Assembly: GCF_003054195.1 (NCBI RefSeq)
Contig: NZ_QBKP01000001.1
Coordinates: forward strand, 434,001 to 498,000
Length of the DNA stretch: 64,000 bases
From: Gemmobacter caeni
GTDB lineage: Bacteria; Pseudomonadota; Alphaproteobacteria; Rhodobacterales; Rhodobacteraceae
Reading direction: 5' to 3'
Shown: one piece after another, positions 1 through 6,625 of the stretch
How the letters are laid out: every line of letters starts with the position of its first letter
How positions within the stretch are numbered: position 1 is the first letter of the stretch
Made by a program: the position numbers and the translations under genes
The notes under the pieces: model-generated
What the model was told of the DNA's origin: nothing
Database searches by the model: none
What the model saw: the letters and a program-made list of their open reading frames with translations, nothing else

Positions 1-237
1 CCACACGGCCGTGGTCAGCACGAAGGCCTGTTTCACGGTCAGCCCCGTACCCGTCGCATTGGAACAGGTCAGGGCCATCACGGCGCCGGTCACAGTGGTC
101 ACCGTCGCCGCCGAGAGGAAGGCCAGCCAGTTGCCATGCCCGGTGATGCGGTCCAGCCCCAGCGGCAGCAGCATCAGCCCGCCCAGCACAACCAGCAGGA
201 GGCCAAGGATATAGACGATCGGTCGCAGATCAATCAT
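1..237 (-). CDS. trkH: TrkH-type potassium uptake subunit, N-terminal fragment cut by window edge
   Basis: The 79 codons visible begin MIDLRPIVYILG, almost the same opening as the complete TrkH just upstream (MIDLTP). Two hydrophobic stretches match the first membrane helices of TrkH/TrkG, the inner-membrane channel subunit of Trk K+ uptake, which works with the cytoplasmic NAD-binding regulator TrkA. The ATG is at 235-237, and the stop of the upstream paralogue is 31 bases away, so the two are probably one transcript. The rest lies beyond base 1. Family assignment rests on the paralogue and the N-terminus only. Confidence 0.75.
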   Translation of the reverse strand, partial: MIDLRPIVYILGLLLVVLGGLMLLPLGLDRITGHGNWLAFLSAATVTTVTGAVMALTCSNATGTGLTVKQAFVLTTAVW

Positions 238-268
238 GCACAGAACCTCGCCCCGCAGCAGCCAGCTG

Positions 269-1717
269 TCAATCGCGCCAGAAACGCGGCATCAGGACCA
301 CCAGAAAGGCCAGCAGCGACAGGCGGCCCAGCAGCATTGCGGCGATGAGAATCCACTTCGCCGCCGTCGGAAATTCGATGAAGGTTCCGGTGCCCGCAAC
401 CAGCGGGCCGATGCCGTAGCCGATATTGCCGATCGAGGTCCAGACCGCGAACAGCGCACTTTGCATGTCGACGCCGGTGAAGGTCAGCGCGGCACTCAGC
501 ACGCCGATGATCAGGATATAGGAGGTGACGAACATCATCACGCCATTCATCGTCTCGGTATCCACCCGCCGACCGTCATAGCGCACAGCGGCAATCCGGT
601 CCGGCATGTCGATCTGGCGCAGTTGCGCGATGACGGCCCGCACCGAAAGCTGCACCCGGAAGACCGTCAGCGCGCCCGAGCTGGAGCCGGAGCAGCCGCC
701 GATGACCCCAAGGATGAAGGCCGCCACCAGCACGAAGCCTCCCCAGTTGGAGAAGGTTCCGGCAAAGAAGCCGGTGCCCGTCATGATCGAAGTGGCATTG
801 AACAGCACGTCACGGAAAATCGGCTCTGGGTCGCCGCCTTCGGTCAGCACCCGCCAGAGCGTCAGGATCAGCACCGCCACTGCCAGCCAGATGACGAAGG
901 CGCGTGCCTGCGGGTCACGCCACAAAGCGCCATGGCGGCCGGTGACCATCTGGACGTAGCGGATATAGGGCAAGGCGGCCAGCACCATGAACAGCGCCCC
1001 CGCATATTCGGGCAGGCCCGGATAGGCACCGAAAGAGGCATCCTGCGGGGAAAACCCCCCGGTGGCGATGGTGGCGAAAGCATGCACTACCGCATCCAGC
1101 GGTGCCATGCCGACCCCCAGATAGACCACCAGACAGGCCAGCGTCAGCCCGGCATAGACCCCCAGCAGCGAAAGCGCGATATCGCTTGCCCGCGGCAAGA
1201 CCTTGCCCAGCGTGTCAAAGCCTTCGGTCTTGAAGAACTGCATGCCGCCGACCCGCATCACCGGCAGGAAGATCATGGCGATGAAGGCGATGCCCAGCCC
1301 GCCCAGCCAGTTCAGCATGCCGCGCCAGAGATTCAGACCCTGCGGCTGATCCGCCAGCCCGATGATCACGCTCGATCCGGTGGTGGTGATGCCCGAGACC
1401 GCCTCGAAATAAGCGTCCGTAAAGCTCAGCCCAGGTGCGCCGGTCATCATCGGCAGCGCTGCGAACATCGGCAGGACCACCCAGATACCAAGGGTCAGCA
1501 GAAAGGCTGACCGGGTATCAAAACCCCGGTTCAGCCCGGCCCGCGTTGCCATGGCGACCAGCATGCCGGTTCCTGCGGTTATAATGGCCGCCTCGACAAA
1601 AGCCCCGGCATTGCCGTTGTCCATTGCCCCGTCGAGCAGCGCCGGGATCAGCATGAGACTGCCCAAGATGAACAGCAGTCGTCCAAGGATACTCGCGGCG
1701 GGGGTCAGGTCGATCAT
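269..1717 (-). CDS. trkH: TrkH family potassium uptake protein (Trk system membrane subunit)
   Basis: A 482-residue polytopic inner-membrane protein with the four-fold pore-loop pattern of the Trk/Ktr family. Glycine-containing filter segments read TTTGSSVI, ATGGFSP, TGTGFFAG and GCSGSSSGALTVFR, the last being the usual fourth-repeat signature. It should form the K+-conducting subunit that partners TrkA, which is not in the window. A TTG nine bases upstream would add MRI. The ATG at 1715-1717 is preferred because it aligns with the MIDL start of the tandem paralogue downstream. Two adjacent TrkH genes suggest duplication with different affinity or ion specificity (inference). Confidence 0.9.
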   Translation of the reverse strand: MIDLTPAASILGRLLFILGSLMLIPALLDGAMDNGNAGAFVEAAIITAGTGMLVAMATRAGLNRGFDTRSAFLLTLGIWVVLPMFAALPMMTGAPGLSFTDAYFEAVSGITTTGSSVIIGLADQPQGLNLWRGMLNWLGGLGIAFIAMIFLPVMRVGGMQFFKTEGFDTLGKVLPRASDIALSLLGVYAGLTLACLVVYLGVGMAPLDAVVHAFATIATGGFSPQDASFGAYPGLPEYAGALFMVLAALPYIRYVQMVTGRHGALWRDPQARAFVIWLAVAVLILTLWRVLTEGGDPEPIFRDVLFNATSIMTGTGFFAGTFSNWGGFVLVAAFILGVIGGCSGSSSGALTVFRVQLSVRAVIAQLRQIDMPDRIAAVRYDGRRVDTETMNGVMMFVTSYILIIGVLSAALTFTGVDMQSALFAVWTSIGNIGYGIGPLVAGTGTFIEFPTAAKWILIAAMLLGRLSLLAFLVVLMPRFWRD

Positions 1718-1788
1718 GATGCGCAAGACCTCGACCGCCCGCAGGCGTTTGTCAAGCGTGGCCCTGCGACAGGGCCGCGCGCCCCGGA

Positions 1789-2877
1789 TCAGCCGACGTG
1801 GAACAGCGTGCCGAACAGGCGGGGATCAAGGCTTGCCTGCGCGAAGGTTGGGCCTTCGGTCAGCACGCTGACGGCATCATGGCTGTGCAGGCTTTCCTGA
1901 TGGCTGGCCACGATACGGAAATCGCCCACCCGCGGATCGGCCTGCAACTGCGCACAGAACAGCCGCGCGGCATCCTCAACGAAGATCGGATTGGCGGCAT
2001 TCAGTTCCGCAAAAGCCTGTTCATCCTCGCGCTTCACCATCACCTGAGTCTCGGTCGGCACGGCGCGGCGGCACAGTTCGATCAGATCCTCGAACCACAG
2101 CGCAGGGCCCGGATTGGCCACGACCGAAATGCGCGCCACCGACCGCTGCGAATGCGGCGTGGCCAGTTGACCGCGCGTGCGGCGGGCATGTTCGCTGAGT
2201 TCCAGCGAGCACGGGCAGGTCGAGGAGTAAACATAGTCGAGGTGCATGATCTTCAGCCGCTCGCCCGCGCGGTCCACCAGTTCCAGCGCGATGTCGTAAT
2301 ATTGCCAGCCCGACAGCCCTGACCGCAGCGACGGCACCTTCACGGGGAAGGAAAACCGCATCTGGATACGCGCATCGAAGCTTTCCAGATCGCGTTTGTA
2401 GTCGCTCAGCGCGTGTTCGATGACATCGAAGCTGAAATCCCGCTCGGCATGGGTATAGAAGGACCGCATGATGCGGCTCATGTTGATGCCCTTCTTTTCC
2501 GCCTCAAGGCTCACCGTTCCGGTGACGCTGGTTTCCAGCAGCACCTCGCCCGCATCGCGGGTGCGATAACGGATGGGCAGGCGGAAATTGGAAATCCCGA
2601 CATGCTGGATCTGCGTCTTCGCCCCCCGGATCAGACTGGCCGGGCCGTTCTGCAAATCGGGCAGCGTCGCCTTGTAGGCGGCATCGGCACGGAATTCAGC
2701 CGGATAGATGGTGGACAGGTCGGGATAGCCGTCGCCGATCAGCGCCCGCGCGGCGGGATCAAGCGCCAGCATCTCCGTGTCGGAAGCCTTGGAGGCCCAT
2801 TGACGGATCAGCGCCAGCGCCGCCTCCACCTCTTCAGGCCCAGGCTTGCGATCCAGTTCGGGGGTGCGGATGTTCAT
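1789..2877 (-). CDS. folE2: GTP cyclohydrolase FolE2 (type IB)
   Basis: A 362-residue enzyme converting GTP to 7,8-dihydroneopterin triphosphate, the first step of folate (and queuosine) synthesis. Family marks are GINMSR (about 131-136), the metal-site cysteine in SSTCPCSLELSEHARR (Cys221/Cys223) and ATPHSQRS with His242. FolE2 uses various divalent metals, whereas FolE1 needs zinc; in many bacteria folE2 is derepressed under zinc shortage. The ATG at 2875-2877 gives the usual MNIRTPEL start behind an AAAGGA ribosome site; the open frame continues upstream but looks like leader. No Zur box was recognised. Downstream trkH starts 71 bases after the stop. Confidence 0.93.
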   Translation of the reverse strand: MNIRTPELDRKPGPEEVEAALALIRQWASKASDTEMLALDPAARALIGDGYPDLSTIYPAEFRADAAYKATLPDLQNGPASLIRGAKTQIQHVGISNFRLPIRYRTRDAGEVLLETSVTGTVSLEAEKKGINMSRIMRSFYTHAERDFSFDVIEHALSDYKRDLESFDARIQMRFSFPVKVPSLRSGLSGWQYYDIALELVDRAGERLKIMHLDYVYSSTCPCSLELSEHARRTRGQLATPHSQRSVARISVVANPGPALWFEDLIELCRRAVPTETQVMVKREDEQAFAELNAANPIFVEDAARLFCAQLQADPRVGDFRIVASHQESLHSHDAVSVLTEGPTFAQASLDPRLFGTLFHVG

Positions 2878-2896
2878 TGGCGGTCCTTTCGGTTCC

Positions 2897-2928
2897 GGCG
2901 CGGGAGAGACAGGTTCCTTGTCCGCGCC
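2897..2928 (-). promoter_or_regulatory. Hairpin in folE2 5' leader
   Basis: On the minus strand GGCGCGG and CCGCGCC (7-bp arms) enclose an 18-base loop, ending about 20 bases before the folE2 ATG. It could be a translational control element. Folate-sensing RNAs upstream of folE genes are known in Alphaproteobacteria, but I cannot match this to their consensus by eye. Confidence 0.3.
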
Positions 2929-3048
2929 TTCAATGTCAGCAGGATATACGAAGGGCCGCGCCCCCCGGATCACTCACGCCCCGGTCTCCCGGAGCGCAGG
3001 GTCAACATAGGCATGGCCAAGGATCATTGTAAGGCCGGAGGCGACGCG

Positions 3049-3066
3049 AAAAAGCGCATTTGCGCC
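3049..3066 (-). terminator. Weak candidate terminator after metZ
   Basis: About 18 bases past the metZ stop, the minus strand reads GCGC-AAAT-GCGC followed directly by TTTTT. The stem is short, so the call is tentative, but the U-tract and position between metZ and folE2 fit. Confidence 0.35.
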
Positions 3067-3083
3067 GCCTGCCGGTGCCGGGA

Positions 3084-4268
3084 TCAGACCGCCGCCAGCG
3101 CGTTCTTCAGGTCTGCCACCAGATCGCCCGCATCTTCCAGGCCGACCGAGAACCGGATCAGGCCAGGCGTGATGCCCAGCAGGTCCTTCTGATCCTGCGG
3201 CAGCCGCTGGTGGGTGGTGGTCGCGGGATGGGTGGCGATGGATTTCGCATCACCCAGATTGTTGGAAATCTTGATGATTTCCAGCGCGTTCATGAAGCGG
3301 AACGCTGCCTCTTTCCCGCCCTTGATGTCGAAGGCCACCATGGTGCCGCCCGAGCCCATCTGCTCCATCGCCAGCGCGTGCTGCGGATGGCTGGCAAGGC
3401 CGGGGAAGATCACCCGCGACAGCCGCGCATCACCTTCCAGCGCCTGCGCCACCGTCAGCGCGCTGTCCGCCATGGCACGACAGCGCAGGTCCAGCGTCGC
3501 CATGCCGTTCAGCATGATCCAGGCGGTGAAGGGGCTCATCGAGCCGCCGGTGTGCTTCATGTAGGGTTCAACCGTCTTGCGGATGAACTCGGTCGTTCCA
3601 CAGATCACCCCGCCCAGCGCGCGGCCCTGCCCGTCGATGTGCTTGGTCGTCGAATAGATCACCGCGTCTGCACCCAGTTCCACCGCCCGGCTGAAGATCG
3701 GGGTCGAGAACACGTTGTCCACAATGACCAGCGCGCCCGCCGCATGGGCGATATCCGCCACGCCCCTGATGTCCACCAGCTCCAGCGTCGGGTTCGACAT
3801 GCTTTCAAAGAACACCGCCTTCGTCACGCCGGGCCGCACCGCTGCGCGCCATTGGTCCAGATCGGCGCCATCGACGAAGGTGACCTCCACCCCGTAGCGG
3901 CCCAGCACCTCTTCAAGGATGTAAAGGCACGAGCCGAACAGCGCCCGCGCCGACACCACATGATCGCCCGCGCGCAGTGCCGACACCAGTGCCCCGTTCA
4001 CGGCCGCCATGCCGCTGGCGGTGGCAAAGGCGTCTTCAGTGCCTTCCAGCGCCGCGATGCGTTCCTCGAACATCCGGGTCGTCGGGTTGCCGTAGCGGGC
4101 ATAGATGAACTCGTCGCCCTCGATCTTCAGGAACCGCGCCTCGGCTGCCTCGGCCGTCGGATAGGCAAAACCCTGCGTCAGAAAGATTGCCTCGGCCATC
4201 TCGCCATACTGGCTGCGGCGGCTGCCCTCATGCACCAGCGTGGTGCGCGTTTTCCAGTCTTTGCTCAT
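3084..4268 (-). CDS. metZ: O-succinylhomoserine sulfhydrylase
   Basis: A 394-residue PLP enzyme of the Cys/Met metabolism family, making homocysteine from O-succinylhomoserine and sulfide in methionine synthesis. Visible marks are the tetramer-type ARYGNPTTRMFEERIAALE segment, VDNVFSTP, and the PLP lysine in YSTTKHIDGQGRALGG. The sequence follows MetZ rather than MetB/MetC in its MSKDWKTRTTLVHEG start and in its context. The ATG at 4266-4268 has GGAGGC eight bases upstream, so the longer in-frame start is not needed. Expression is predicted to be controlled by the SAM-II aptamer and terminator directly upstream. Confidence 0.93.
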   Translation of the reverse strand: MSKDWKTRTTLVHEGSRRSQYGEMAEAIFLTQGFAYPTAEAAEARFLKIEGDEFIYARYGNPTTRMFEERIAALEGTEDAFATASGMAAVNGALVSALRAGDHVVSARALFGSCLYILEEVLGRYGVEVTFVDGADLDQWRAAVRPGVTKAVFFESMSNPTLELVDIRGVADIAHAAGALVIVDNVFSTPIFSRAVELGADAVIYSTTKHIDGQGRALGGVICGTTEFIRKTVEPYMKHTGGSMSPFTAWIMLNGMATLDLRCRAMADSALTVAQALEGDARLSRVIFPGLASHPQHALAMEQMGSGGTMVAFDIKGGKEAAFRFMNALEIIKISNNLGDAKSIATHPATTTHQRLPQDQKDLLGITPGLIRFSVGLEDAGDLVADLKNALAAV

Positions 4269-4280
4269 CGCTGCCTCCGG

Positions 4281-4315
4281 CAAAACAAAACCCCGAAGAC
4301 CGTCCGGCTTCGGGG
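4281..4315 (-). terminator. Regulatory intrinsic terminator between SAM-II aptamer and metZ
   Basis: On the minus strand CCCCGAAG and CTTCGGGG (8-bp perfect arms, 9-base loop) are followed by TTTTGTTTTG. It lies after the aptamer and before the metZ ribosome site, so it should act as an attenuator: read-through when SAM is low, termination when SAM is bound (inference from position). Confidence 0.85.
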
Positions 4316-4327
4316 TCAGAGCCCTTC

Positions 4328-4380
4328 ACCTTTTAGCGGTTTGTTTAACGTGGCCCGCAATCCGGTCACAAAGCGCCACA
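4328..4380 (-). promoter_or_regulatory. SAM-II riboswitch aptamer upstream of metZ
   Basis: The minus strand carries the SAM-II hallmarks in order. Stem P1 is GTGGC (4375-4379) pairing with GCCAC, followed by the near-invariant GCCACGTTAAACAA. A GCGG in the loop can pair with CCGC in CCGCTAAAAGG to close the H-type pseudoknot. SAM-II is an alphaproteobacterial S-adenosylmethionine riboswitch found upstream of metA, metX and metZ. Gene context and the ACGTTAAA...GCTAAA core together make this a strong call. Confidence 0.92.
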
Positions 4381-4424
4381 AGGCCCGCCATACGCCCGGC
4401 GCACGAAAAGGTCAACGCCACGCA

Positions 4425-4438
4425 GGTTGCGCGCAACC
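4425..4438. promoter_or_regulatory. 14-bp perfect palindrome in metZ-GST divergent region
   Basis: GGTTGCGCGCAACC is a perfect palindrome 40 bases before the GST start and about 45 bases upstream of the SAM-II aptamer, where the promoters of the two divergent genes must lie. A second imperfect pair, TTTGCG and CGCAAA, flanks 4444-4465. A dimeric regulator site is plausible; the protein is unknown. Confidence 0.4.
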
Positions 4439-4478
4439 CGGCTTTGCGTTTTTGTGAGCGCAAACAGGAGATGCCGCC

Positions 4479-5171
4479 ATGACCATCGCGCTTTACTACT
4501 GGCCCACGCCGAACGGCCACAAGATCACCATCGCGCTTGAAGAACTGGACCTGCCCTATGAGGTGAAGCTGGTGAACATCGGCAAGGGTGACCAGTTCGC
4601 CCCCGATTTCCTGAAGATCGCGCCGAACAACCGGATGCCCGCCATCGTCGATCCCGACGGGCCGGATGGCGAACCGATCCCGATCTTCGAAAGCGGCGCG
4701 ATCCTGCAATACCTCGCCCGCAAGACCGGCAAGCTCTACGGCCGGACCGAGCGGGAGCGCGTGGCGGTGGATCAGTGGCTGATGTGGCAGATGGGCGGCG
4801 TCGGGCCGATGGCCGGTCAGGCGCATCACTTCCTGAAATACGCGCCGCAGATGGACCCGCCGCAGGTGCTACCCTATGCGCAGGAGCGCTACAGGAAAGA
4901 GGTTGGCCGCCTGTACGGTGTGCTGGACCGGCAGTTGCAGGGGCGCGAATTCGTCGCGGGGGACAGCCTGAGCATTGCCGATATTGCCATCTGGCCCTGG
5001 GCGATGGGCTGGGAAGGCCAGCAGCAGACGCTTGACGACAAGCCCGATCTCGCCCGCTGGCTGAAGGCTCTGGGCGCGCGTCCCGCCTTCCAGAAGGGTC
5101 GCGCCGTCGCCGCCGAAGCCCGCCAGCCCACGATGGACAAGCAGGCGATGGAGACGCTTTTCAAACGCTAG
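4479..5171 (+). CDS. Glutathione S-transferase, YfcG/YghU-like
   Basis: A 230-residue cytosolic GST. The N-terminal thioredoxin-like domain (about 1-85) has PNGHKITIALEELDLPYEV and the glutathione-contacting NNRMPAIVD and FESGAILQYLA. The C-terminal helical domain has the SIADIAIWPW motif. The TPNGHK active-site region is that of YfcG/YghU-type disulfide-bond oxidoreductases, which bind glutathione disulfide rather than conjugating xenobiotics. AGGAG lies eight bases before the ATG. It is divergent from metZ; a shared link to sulfur or redox metabolism is suggestive only. Physiological substrate cannot be told. Confidence 0.85.
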   Translation: MTIALYYWPTPNGHKITIALEELDLPYEVKLVNIGKGDQFAPDFLKIAPNNRMPAIVDPDGPDGEPIPIFESGAILQYLARKTGKLYGRTERERVAVDQWLMWQMGGVGPMAGQAHHFLKYAPQMDPPQVLPYAQERYRKEVGRLYGVLDRQLQGREFVAGDSLSIADIAIWPWAMGWEGQQQTLDDKPDLARWLKALGARPAFQKGRAVAAEARQPTMDKQAMETLFKR

Positions 5172-5185
5172 ACCGCGCCGCGCGG

Positions 5186-5605
5186 TCAGGCGCTCAGCAG
5201 CGCTGCGATCTCACGCCGGTGCGGGCGCTGGCGGTGTTCCATCACATAGACGCCCTGCCAGCGCCCCAGCGCCAGCCGCCCGCCGATCAGCGGGATGATC
5301 AGGCTGACCGGCAGCAGTGCCGCCTTGATATGGGCGGGCATGTCATCCGGCCCCTCATAGGTATGGGTCAGCCAGCGCATCGAGGGATGGGTGGCCGGCG
5401 GCACGAGCCGGTCCATCCAGCCGGTCAGATCGCCCTGCACCTCCGGGTCGGCATTCTCCTGGATCAGCAGACTGGCCGAGGTATGGCGGATGAACAGTGT
5501 CACCACGCCTTCGGTGCGCCCTGCACCTTCGGCCCAGTTGCGCAATTCGCGGGTAAACTCATAAAGGCCGGGGCCCTGGGTTGGGATCGTGAACAGCGTA
5601 TTCAT
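5186..5605 (-). CDS. YjbQ family protein (UPF0047)
   Basis: A 139-residue protein of the secondary thiamine-phosphate synthase enzyme (YjbQ/UPF0047) family. Typical features are FIRHTSASLLIQENADPEV and a late IPLIGGRLALGRWQGVYVMEHR block with conserved His/Glu residues. Family members can complement thiamine phosphate synthase mutants weakly; the natural role is unsettled. The ATG at 5603-5605 overlaps the stop of the upstream DUF4166 gene as ATGA, so the gene is the last of a translationally coupled set. A small hairpin (GACCGCG-CCG-CGCGGTC, 5171-5187) lies where this gene and the GST converge. Confidence 0.85.
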   Translation of the reverse strand: MNTLFTIPTQGPGLYEFTRELRNWAEGAGRTEGVVTLFIRHTSASLLIQENADPEVQGDLTGWMDRLVPPATHPSMRWLTHTYEGPDDMPAHIKAALLPVSLIIPLIGGRLALGRWQGVYVMEHRQRPHRREIAALLSA

Positions 5606-6126
5606 GGTGCCTCCGGTGTCAGGGTGCCGCGATAGCGGATCAGCAACCCGCCCCACGGCAGGCAGGCCGCCACGTCGAAGGCCACGCCTGTTTCTGTTCC
5701 CGTCTCGGCCACCTCCGCCCGTGGCAGGCAGAAGCGTGGCACCGGCAGACCCAGAACGCGTCCGCCGGTGACATGCAGACGAAATCCGCCGGGGATGGGC
5801 TCGGGGCGCATCATCAGCACGAAGGGGCCAAAGCGCTCCACCACCCTGCCCGCCCGGAAGCTGAGTATTGACGGCGTGCACCGGCCCCCAAAGTCGCGCA
5901 GCCAATGCACCATTGCCCCTTCGCGCCGCGTGGTCAGGTGCAGGTCAACCGTGCCCGCAGCGGGAAACCGGCCCAGCCACAGCAAAAGCCCGGCCACGAT
6001 GCCGTTGCCGCGCTCCACCCGGCACGGGCCGGACCAGCGCCGGGGTGCCGCCTTCGGGCTGTGCAAAGCACGCAGGCGGACCGGCAGGTCAACGGCCCCC
6101 AGCGCTTGCAGGAACGGGTCGCTCAT
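5602..6126 (-). CDS. DUF4166 domain protein
   Basis: A 174-residue protein starting MSDPFLQALG. The order RVERGNGIVAGLLLWLGRFP, LTTRREGAMVHWLRDFGG, VVERFGPFVLMMRP and the closing WGGLLIRYRGTL matches the DUF4166 domain as I know it. The function of that domain is unknown; it is sometimes fused to NAD-dependent epimerase-like or DCC proteins. Both ends overlap neighbours by four bases (ATGA), with the DCC oxidoreductase upstream and yjbQ downstream. That indicates coordinated synthesis. Confidence 0.75.
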   Translation of the reverse strand: MSDPFLQALGAVDLPVRLRALHSPKAAPRRWSGPCRVERGNGIVAGLLLWLGRFPAAGTVDLHLTTRREGAMVHWLRDFGGRCTPSILSFRAGRVVERFGPFVLMMRPEPIPGGFRLHVTGGRVLGLPVPRFCLPRAEVAETGTETGVAFDVAACLPWGGLLIRYRGTLTPEAP

Positions 6127-6584
6127 CCCCCGAAACCGCCGGGCAGAAAGCGGCTGCGCACCTCCGGCCCCGGCATCAGACAGGTCTCGGTCCGCCCGAA
6201 CAGGCGATAGCGGTTGCGCGCAATCAGGTGATAGGCCGGATCTTTCATTACCCCCGGCAGAAAGCGCAGCAGGCCAGCCAGCGCCCAAGGCCCGCCCAGC
6301 CGCCGCATCGCCGCCGAAAAGGCATCGAGCCGCTGGTGGATCTGTCCGTCCACCACCACCAGATTGGTCTCAAATTCGGTCAATGGCAGGTCCAGCGCGG
6401 CATAAAGCGCCTGCCCCAGCGGGCTTTGCGCGGTGGCAAAGCTGAAATGTCGCTGCCGATCCCTGCGCAGCATGAAGCGGAAGAAGCCCGAACACAGCAC
6501 ACAGACCCCGTCAAACACGATCAGGTCGCGGCCCGACAGACGGGCTTGCAGAACGGGGGGCAGACTGGAAACCGGGACAGGCAT
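6123..6584 (-). CDS. DCC family thiol-disulfide oxidoreductase (YuxK-like)
   Basis: A 153-residue protein with FDGVCVLCSGFFRFMLRRD at about 23-41, the DGxCxxC signature that defines the DCC family, followed by a hydrophobic segment in the middle (ALAGLLRFLPGVMKDPAYHLIARNRY). Members are thioredoxin-like proteins of poorly known role. Start MPVPVSSLPP at 6582-6584. It lies 41 bases downstream of nnrDE and is coupled by ATGA to DUF4166. Confidence 0.85.
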   Translation of the reverse strand: MPVPVSSLPPVLQARLSGRDLIVFDGVCVLCSGFFRFMLRRDRQRHFSFATAQSPLGQALYAALDLPLTEFETNLVVVDGQIHQRLDAFSAAMRRLGGPWALAGLLRFLPGVMKDPAYHLIARNRYRLFGRTETCLMPGPEVRSRFLPGGFGG

Positions 6585-6625
6585 GATCCGGGTGTAGGCC
6601 GCAGGCCCGCATGGGTCAATGCGGG

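Noticed and set aside
236-1510. Long plus-strand open frame opposite trkH
   Set aside because: Strong His/Gln/Arg/Asp bias and no domain; it mirrors codon position 3 GC bias of trkH on the other strand. Similar shadows opposite metZ, nnrDE, glnA, rpoD, dnaG and soxA were discarded for the same reason.
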